DNA of 64,000 nucleotides from Antennarius striatus. Lineage: Eukaryota > Chordata > Actinopteri > Lophiiformes > Antennariidae. The notes beneath the pieces were generated by a model, which did not search any database, was not told where the DNA came from, and saw only the letters and a list, made by a program, of their open reading frames with translations. Location of the stretch: contig NC_090792.1 in the NCBI RefSeq assembly GCF_040054535.1, positions 8,952,491-9,016,490 of the forward strand, given 5' to 3'. Made by a program: the position numbers and the translations under genes. Shown piece after piece: positions 55,236-64,000 of the stretch; within the stretch, counting starts at the first letter, position 1, and every line of letters begins with the position of its first letter.

Positions 55236-56683
55236 AAAAATGTGCTTTGTTTCTCAGCACTCTTCTAGACCTTATTTGCACTGTAGTTGGCAAGGTTACT
55301 TTATGTACTACTATCCATGCCTGTATATCATTTAATATCATGAAACAAAGCAGAATTTCTTACTGTGTTCTTGTGCATCATGAGAAACAAGTGAACTCTA
55401 TCAGTGCTTCACAGCCAGGTGCTTTCCAAGGTCAGAAGCACCTCGGGGCAGCTTTGAAGGCACCAAGTCAGACATAGTTGGATTATGAGTCCGAATGAGA
55501 ATGCAGGTTTACTTTAGTGGTGTTTTTTTGGCGTGACTTTTGTACTTTGCTTGATAATTAACATAAAATGATTGATAATATTTTCATGGCTGCTGAAACC
55601 ATCCCTACACGAGCTACAGCTGCAGGGACCCTACGATGGCGGAGCAGTTTGTAATGTGGATCTCGCTCTGTGATTTTTCTCCTTGCATTCCTGCGCGACC
55701 TAATTGGTGAACCTCCTGGCAGTGGTCCGGGTTCATCCTTAGCCGGCCTGGCTGTCGACTCGGCGCAGCGGCCAGCAAACGCACGAGGAACAATGCCCAT
55801 CCTAATCCCTGAAGAATTCCTGCTTCTCTGATCTAGCTGGGCCAAGAATGTGATGTTTAAAAAGCTGGAGGCTCACTGCGAATCGTAGCGAGACAAGTTC
55901 TCATGCACAGGCTTCCATATTAATTTGTCGCAAAAGGAGCTGGAGAGGCAGTGATGTGAGAAACTGGTTGCACAGCAGCTCTGAGGAGGTGGATTACTAT
56001 TAACAGTATGAGGGATTAGAAAAGTAAATGCCACCAGGGATGAACCTGTCTTCTCACAGGGCAATTACACCAATACTGACATCCTCTTTTCATGTGCTGT
56101 GAATTTATTTGGAACGGTTTCAACTTTTACTGAATGTAGAATGTTCTTCTTTTGTTGGGCTCGTGTGCTTCTCTCCTCCACATGCCAATTTAGCGTTTTG
56201 AGGCTTTCACATGTAAAAACTTTTAACATCTTCTTTGTTGCTGCCTAATCCTCTGTGTTGAGCCTGTTGTCATTCCAGCCTCCTCAGGCTCTTAACTGAT
56301 TAGCATGTGTTCATATCAGTTGCGTCTACTGCGCATACCTCAGACTCAGACTTTGCTATAACATGTGGCTGGCATGAACCATCTGTGAGGGCAGAGGAAT
56401 GGGAAGAATTTCCCTTTTCATGTAAGACTTGAATAGACTGTAGCTCGTTAGCCTTTGTGAGCTAGCTCCATACAGAAAACATGCATACTTCATTAAAAAA
56501 AAGTTTTTTTAGGATGGCATGCAGTGAGATTTAAACTTTGCTGTGCTGTGTACTGACAGGAATAAACATGATTGTGGTTGTGTTTCAGCTCCAGAGGCCT
56601 GAGTGCCATGCCAGAGGGCTCCCATCCTGCTGTCCACCAGGGCCCAATGGGGGAAGGTAGGATCAATCAAACATGCTTTAGTA

Positions 56684-56951
56684 CAGTATTTTCCACACTA
56701 TAAGGCGCACTGGATTATAAGGCGCACCTTCAATGAATGGCCTATTTCCAAAATAATTTCATGCATAAAGCGCACTGGATTATAAAGTGCCTTGGATTAT
56801 AAAGCGCACTGGATTATAAAATGCATCTGACAACTCATCTTCAATGAATGGTCTATGTTAAAACTTTGTCCAAATATAAGGCATTTTGAATTATTATAAA
56901 TTTGAGAAAATTAAAGGCTTTTAGGTGCGCCTAATACTAAAGAAAACACTG
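56684..56951. mobile_element. TA-flanked MITE with GCGCACTGGATTATAA repeats
   Basis: Inverted ends CAGTATTTTCCACACTATAA (left) and CAGTGTTTTCTTTAGTATTA (right read inward), each next to a TA (56682-56683, 56952-56953), fit a Tc1/mariner-type MITE. The interior has several direct copies of GCGCACTGGATTATAA variants and no coding capacity. This family is common in fish. Confidence 0.75.
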
Positions 56952-57784
56952 TAATCGCTGCTTTGAATTGAGCAGTCTTTTTACAAGGGTTTCATTAAAT
57001 CCGTCTTATTTTCCTAACAGTACTTCTGCTCACCTATGACAACATGCTAACGTAGAGCAGAAGTGGATGGAAAATGCTTCAAATGGAAGAATACAGGAAA
57101 TGTAGAAGCTTTGAGAGGCAGAGCTGAGAGGGAGCGACGGACCTCCCTCCTACAGACGGGCAGAGAGGCTCTTTGTGAGGCTGTGGAGCTCAGCCAAACC
57201 CCTCCATAGCAGAAACCCTCCAAAACTCGCACATCAAACCTGAGCGTATCGCCACAGCCAAGTCGGTCGGGACGAAGCCAGTGGGGTTGACCTCCTATTC
57301 TGGGGTCCACTCAAATTACATATTATTATAGCGTTCATTATTTTCAGTCGCAGAGCTTCAACACTGACACAGGGGCTCTTTGTATCTGCTAGCCTGCGCT
57401 GTCCTCCACTACCCCCCCTCCACCCTCCCGAGTCCTCTCTTTTCTACTGAACATATTTGGCGCTGGGCTTCCGCTTTGGCTGAAGAATACCAGAGCGTCA
57501 ATGGTTTCCTTTCTCCCCTGCGTCTGTGTCCCGTTGGTTCAGCTTTGGCCCACAGAGGCTTTTGGCTGGGTGACGTTCGCCACCCTCGTGAAAATGTGTT
57601 TCTCTGTGTAATCTCTGTTCCATCAAAAGGCCACTCGTCTGACTGCATGTCCTCACAGCTCATTCTGCAGCTCAGATATCCATTGTAGAGTCACCTGGGT
57701 ATGACAAAACACCCACTTCAAACTTTCTCATTGTGTTGGCAGCTCAGTTGGAGTTGCAGCAAGATCGTCCTCGCTCTCCTGCTG

Positions 57785-57820
57785 TGGATGGATGGACGGA
57801 TGAATGGATGGATGGATGGT
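57785..57820. repeat. (ATGG)n microsatellite
   Basis: Imperfect tandem GGAT/ATGG units; simple sequence. Confidence 0.9.
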
Positions 57821-60800
57821 AATTAAGGGGCAGGGCTGCTGGTAATGTGCTCTGAGGTGATGATTAGATTTAGTTAACAGGCTGGAGGAATGCTCCAGGG
57901 GAAAAGAAGACTCCCTGTTATGTCAGTGTAAACATAACAAGGTTGTGTTGACCGACTGTCTTGCTCTGATTTATCTGAATAGTCATTCAGGTTTGAAGTG
58001 AAATGAAGCGGAACATTGATCAGTTTTACCGCTGCCAAGTTTTTGGTTGCATCACACATGCACCCACATGCACATGCACCCACACATGCACCCACACATT
58101 TGTTTCAGCTGTGTCTTCTTACATTCATCTATAAGATACGTTTATCGCTACAGAAATTGTGAACCAGCATGATTCCGATCCTTCTATTCCTCGTAAGAAT
58201 AACACAAAAACGCTGACACGTTTGTCTTTACAGTCCAGTGGCTCGGCCAGGCTTCAGCAGACCTGAGGCGGCATCAAGCATCTCTTTCAGAGATAAGGCT
58301 TCTCTCTGACCTACTTAACCCCTAATGTGGGGAATGTAGCTGGGTGTGCAGAACGTACAGCTTTAAAGGGGTTTTGTGACGGTGGATGGATCATCTCCAT
58401 TCACCAAAGTTTTTCCACATCAGTGGGCATTGGCTTGTAGACGTACATATACGATGGCAGAGATGGCTGCATCTCTGAGTGGGCTCCTAGCTCCTTGACT
58501 TAAACCCCTCCCCTGCTTAATGGACTGTGTGTGGATCAGAGGCAGCCTCAGTTAGAACCGGCTACAACCTCAGGTTTTGGAGTGAAACACTAACACTCAA
58601 TGAAACTCCCGATCGGCTCCTATCCTTTCAGGTCCACAACATCCTGCTAGTGTCGCATGAGTTGAAAGTCGTTCTATATCACAACTACCAACCAACAGAG
58701 TCCCTCATTCACTGTATTTGTTTAATTGTTTGCCTCAGGCATCCATTCTGTTCACAAAAGCATGTATTTGAATGCAAAGGATTTTATGGCCTCCTCCAGT
58801 GGCATTCCTTCTATAGAGAGCTTCTGCTCTATTACCCACATTAGTTACAGGCTTCCTGCTTTGGGTTTCCTGCTTGCTGGCCTTTAAGAAGCTCATTTGA
58901 ATCAATAAAACTCTTTATCAGCGTTCTGCATTACACTGGACATGCAGCTGGTGCTTTGTCATTGCCGTGCAGTGCATTAGAATATTTTAAAGATGGAGGA
59001 GATCTGGCTAGCACAGCAGTGGTTAAGTAATGTTGATTATGTGTGCATATAAAATATCATTTGTGTAATTAATATTTTTTCTTATAGTTCATTATAGCAA
59101 GCATTGCACATTTTTTCTGGATGTAATAAAGTACACTAAATTAAGTAAATGTCAGAGCAGCATGTCAAATTCCTCATTTGATTGCTGCGTGCAATTAATT
59201 CAGTTGAGGTGTGACTTAGAGGGCAGATAGCATCACGTCCTGTTATAACTCTGCATATTCTAAACATCTCAGCGGGATGTCAGTGAAGCGTCATCTCTCT
59301 CCACGCTTCACACCGTCGTCCTGCCACCAGCCGGTGTGTGGACTCTACAGAGAGGTGCGAACAGGACAACAGCTCGGCTGCAGGGTTTACTTTGGATTCA
59401 CGCCTCGGGGCCCAGATGGCGTGTGTTGTCTAGAGGAAATGTAAGTTCTGAGTAGATCCCGAGCAGGATGTGTGCTAGGGCCTGAAGGGCTCTCAGCGGG
59501 GGGGCGGTGGGTTGTTGATGGAGGAGTTTCTTAAGTGGATCATCACATGCCTATGCAGTGAGGCTCGCTGGCACAGCTGGATCCTTCATGAGCTCAGCCG
59601 GAGCACCGGGGGAGGGGGGGGGGTACCAGATTGAAATGAAGCTTTTTGAGGAGTTTTGTCTTTTTGTTTCTTCCTGTCTGTCTGAGATAATGTCACTCTT
59701 CAGTGGTTGTGAGGCAAGTTATTCTTTCACCCCATTTATTTTGGTCAAGTCCACAAACATGCAAATGTTGATTTCTGTTATTTCGTATCAGCTTCTTTGA
59801 CTCTTTCCGTATCGTAGCATTTTTTTATGCTGTCCTGGTTGCCTCAAAAGAATTCTTTTTTTTCTCCCAAATATTTCAGGAATCTAAAATTTAATGATGG
59901 CAACTTTTCCCACTATTCCCAGTAAATGAGTAGTTTGTAGAAGATAGAAAGCATAGTTAGTGATATATTTAAACATCAGAATTCCCCAAAAGCTTTCCAG
60001 AATAATGATTTGACCTTGACTGTCATTGCGGAATGTGATGTGATGTGGTGGGTGTGTGTGTGTGTGCACTCAGTCTCTGTTGTCCACTGTGGTGTATTTA
60101 CCGACCTTCAGGTTAATTATTAGCAGCATTGGAAACTCCTTGTGAGGCCAAAGACAAGTGTAAATGAAACCCTCTTGTACATCTGACAGACGGTTTGAGG
60201 CAGAAAAACTCTGAAGTGACCCGAATTCTTCCTTCATCAAGGCATCGGCTTCCGTCCAGGTCATTGGGCTGTGTGTCTGATCATTACTTCTGACTTATGT
60301 CTCCTGCTGTTTGATAATGGTCTCAGAAGATTCCGGGTCTTAATCCCTGGAGGCTCCCTTCATGCTTGTGCCTCCTACCCTCCTGAGGAATAACCATTCA
60401 CCGCTGCCAGGCAGGAAAGAGTTTTTCCCAAGGGGATCAGGCTACAGCCCCATGTCTGGAGGCTGTGAAGCACTCCTGATGATTAAAGTCCATAGTGGGT
60501 CTTGAGAGGTGGAAAGGATTTATTAAGATGTACGGGCAAACATGATTCTTTCTTTGTCCCTTGAGGGAAAAAGGATCACACACTGTGACTTTGAATCTGA
60601 AAGAGTTTGCAGCTGAGCCGCCTCCTTAAGTGCCAGTTGATGTCCTTTGTGATTGAACTCACTCATCAACCAATTCTAAATCAGAAGTTTCCACCTTGTT
60701 TCATGCTTTAATGTAGTCGGTAAACATTGTTTTCAGGGAAGGATCTTTAGAATATAGCTACTCTCTGCAATTCAGTGTCATTTAATCAGCCTTTTAAGGA

Positions 60801-63800
60801 CGACTGCTGCTCATTACACTGGAAACTGGGGGATGGTGATGTTAGAAATGATCAACATGTTTGGATTAAAGGGGGTTGAAGTATTATGTGAAGCTGATGG
60901 TACTCAGCACCAGGAAACAGTTTTCCACCAGACTGTCCTCCCAGATGACTCACCCTGATGGTGGTACAAATGGTTCATTTTTATTGATCAAGCAGTTGCA
61001 GGTATAGTCAAGCTGATGTTTCAGTCAATATCACAAGTTGGCTTAGTTTATATGGGGTTCATGCATGCTGGGTCCAAACTCGTCACCATTTGATACGTGA
61101 GTCAGGATGAATCAACAGGAGCGGCTGTGTGGAGTGTTGCTAAAACTGAGCAGGTAGGGGCTTGTAGTTTTCATAGATATGTTCTAACTCTCAGTGCTGC
61201 TATTTATCTTTTCTTTTAGTTTTCTATTATAAAAATACCTGATAGAAATGCAAACGACAAACTTGTTTCAGGAGCCAGAGAGCATCAGTGCTCATTGTGA
61301 CATCTGTGACCTGCTGGCAGCTTTCCAGTGAAGAAAGAAAGTTTAAAAGCTCTCACAGGATTTGCATGCTGAACAAGGATGTTTGCTGCGCAGTTCATGT
61401 TTCTGTGTTCCTAATTTGGTTAAAAAACAAAAGACCTCAAGTCAGAGTTCAGAAGGAACTTGAGTACAAAGTCTGGATTATTTACAATGGAGTTTGTCAC
61501 AAAGAATCGTCATGCAGGTGTGTCTTTGTCAGAGACACCTCCTTTTTATATGGGTTGCTCACACTCATCATACATCATATAAAAGATCAGGTAACAGCAG
61601 TCAGAGGGATCGGAGATGAGGAATTAGATGCCATCGTGGACTTGAATGCCTCATTCTGACTGGAGTCTTACTTCTTAGATGATTCTAATCTCTGCTTTCT
61701 TTAAGGTAATATGAGGATTGACTCTTTATGTATGGATTACAATAGTTTGTGCTTTTCCATATATTTTACACCACAATAATTATTGTCTGTTTTCATATGT
61801 TTGAAACATTTTCCATGTTGCACAATACTGTATGCAGCTATTACCCTTGTTTTTTGTCTAGCTTGTCTCTTATTACCAAATCATGTTGAAATTGTGAAAT
61901 TATGCAATGTATTGTTTTAAAACATGTTTTTACAGCCTGGAGTGAATGAAATAACTAAACCAACAGTGAAGAAGACAGATATGTGTACAGGCTTTATACA
62001 GCTGGATAAAACGGAATCTCTGCCTGGCCTGAATTTTAACAGTGGAAAATATGCTAAAAATGTTTATACAAGCCAGAAAATATATCACACAGGAATGCTT
62101 TGTGTGCCGTACACCGACAACCCCAGACAAACAGAATTCCTCTATGTCGTACATGTCTCTATTTTTAGAAGAAGTAATTACTAGGTGCTGGGATGCTCAT
62201 CTCGGTGGTTTCATTCACCTCCTGCAACAATCGGTTACGCGCTGCCAGTCAGTCATGTAGCATGACGTCAGAGACGGACGACATTATGGACTGTCAGCAT
62301 GTTGACTGCATAAGCTCTGTCTGAAATGGAAGCGCTGCAGACATCACATTATTAGTAGTAGACTGATGAGTCACTGCGCCCCTCAGTGAGTGAACGTCTG
62401 TGTAAACCTAAATCACCTGTCATACACCTGATGATACCCTCTATCATCCACCACCCCCCACCCCCACCCCCCTTATCGTCCAGTTAAAGGCTTCCCAGAC
62501 GGGGAAACCATTTTTATTTGACTCTTTTAACATCCGAAATTTACAACCATAGCTTCCAGGTTGTGTGAGTTTATGCCAGCGTTGCGTTAAAATACACCGC
62601 TGTCTGGGGGGCTTTGTGTTCAGGGAAGCAACAAAAGAGAAAGTAAGGTCATGCTTATAGCATTAACACACCTTTGTCTGCAAATGTTAACCCTGGCTTA
62701 ACAGCCAGGAAACTGGAATTCAAAGAATTGCGCTGAGGGGTTTGGTCATTTCTTTTTATGGAATTCCCCTCATTTTTTCCCCATTAACAGCAGTATACAT
62801 TTTTTTCCACACACTAGCACCTGATCTTATTTAATACATGAATTAACATTGTTGTTGCCCAGTTATGGTGTTTGATTATAAGCCATGTGTTTTGAGGGTT
62901 GTCTGAAATACAGACCCAATACTACACTATCTCTGTAGCCTTGACTTAGTTAATGGTTACTGGGGTGAGTTAACCACAGTATTGACGCCTCTTTGAAACA
63001 ATGGAGGGTGCTGTATTTTGTTGTTGTACTTTGTGAAAATCCCTAACTTTTTTCTCTGAGATTGTGAAAGAATAATAAGAATTATTTTTATATGCTGCCA
63101 AAATTCTGCTTCAAAAAACTTTTATCGACTATTTAAGTGAGGTTTTGGACAGATTTTTATTAAACCTTTATATTGGAATTTGGAGTGGAAATATGTTAAA
63201 AATATCATTCATAAGGCTTATATTAGGAAATTCTGAATTTATGGATTGATCAAATTTTTTCTGTGTTTTGATCATGAAAGAATTAAAGGAAGGTGTTTAA
63301 TGAGGCAGAAAACTTGTGGGTTGAACAGTCATGGATGCTGAGCCTTTGTGGATGTTTTTCAGTCTCCAAACGCTCTTGTTTTAGTTTGTCATTACTGTGA
63401 TGTGACTTGACAACAGAAATTAAATCCTGATGACTGTTAAAATGTTTGTTTGCACATTTTGCATGTGATGTCTGTAGAAAACAGATGGTTTAAACTAGCC
63501 TGTCCTGCTCACTTCCCCTGTAATAGTCGTTACTTTTATAGACTGCAGTCATTGCCAAAACAATTGGCATTTGGGTTTAAAGCATTATTTCCAGCAAGGG
63601 ATTTTCCTACCAATAAAGTTAATGCTAACAAATTTACTCTTAAAACAGGCAGAAGTCATTGTTTACCATTTTGTCAGTGTCAGTTCAAGAAGGCAACTTG
63701 CTTGAATGTGACAAACATTATTTTGTAGTGTAGTTTAGAATGCATATCATTATCAAACTGTCTAACATGAAGGTAATGGCTGTCAACTTTATAGAGGCTT

Positions 63801-64000
63801 TAACAAAAGTAAAACAAATGGATGCACACAAGCCAGAGGGGTGATGCAAAAGTAGATATAATAAAATTAGGTAATATAAAGAAAAATAAACAGCGTAATT
63901 GGAAATGATGTATACAAAAACTTGTATGTATATTTTGAAAGGCGTAATTTGAAGTTTTCTAGTCCTTCGTATCTGCAGCAGGCTGCCACACCAATGAGCA

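Larger units (their letters stand above)
55236..64000. other. Gene-poor stretch to the right edge
   Basis: I see no recognisable protein gene. Weak exon candidates are 56589-56656 (acceptor TGTGTTTCAG, donor GTAGGA, open frame MPEGSHPAVHQGPMGE) and 59277-59440 (an open frame ending at GTAAGT). Other contents are a MITE (56684-56951), an (ATGG)n run around 57785-57820, G- or C-rich tracts near 59498, 59612 and 62450, and scattered short frames without homology I can name. It could be a long intron or an intergenic region. Confidence 0.45.

Noticed and set aside
55558..55845. 95-codon minus-strand open frame rich in Arg and Pro
   Set aside because: GC-rich patch with no known domain and no splice or promoter support.
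61288..61659. 123-codon plus-strand open frame
   Set aside because: No recognisable domain, no supporting splice context and no coding-like composition; probably chance.

Overview
This is a vertebrate nuclear genome window, almost certainly from a teleost fish. The evidence is intron-split genes with vertebrate domain architectures, canonical GT-AG junctions, many dinucleotide and tetranucleotide microsatellites, and fish-type repeats (hAT and Tc1-like transposons, tRNA-derived SINEs, an RTE-like LINE). There is nothing prokaryotic in it: no operons, CRISPR arrays or plasmid functions.

Five protein genes can be rebuilt exon by exon. Their order matches the block known on human 15q15. They are pak6 (minus strand, only the 5' coding exons, 1591-5817), bub1b (minus, 19124-22723), zfyve19/ANCHR (plus, 23851-27591), a ppp1r14-family PP1 inhibitor that is probably ppp1r14d (minus, 29501-35741), and spint1/HAI-1 (plus, 40247-46235). 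bub1b and pak6 are transcribed in the same direction with bub1b upstream, as in human. bub1b and zfyve19 are head to head across a 1.1 kb shared promoter region with cell-cycle-type motifs. Both encode cell-division checkpoint proteins: the spindle checkpoint and the abscission checkpoint.

The most notable gene is bub1b. Its reconstructed reading frame is 425 residues and stops just after the BUB3-binding GLEBS motif. The protein would therefore be Mad3-like: it keeps both KEN boxes, the TPR region, an ABBA motif and GLEBS, but has no PP2A-binding region and no (pseudo)kinase domain.

The introns and intergenic DNA are repeat-rich. Three hAT-type insertions can be delimited by 8-bp target duplications: in bub1b intron 7 (with transposase remnants), in zfyve19 intron 5 (with a nested SINE) and in spint1 intron 1. 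A Tc1-like remnant sits inside an older interspersed repeat. That older family occurs in at least five copies and carries inverted clusters of the TCAAGGTCA nuclear-receptor half-site. A 5'-truncated RTE-like LINE lies just 3' of spint1. From 49 to 64 kb I recognise no gene, only a possible promoter and first exon near 50.4-50.8 kb, two weak exon candidates, one MITE and copies of the repeat family.
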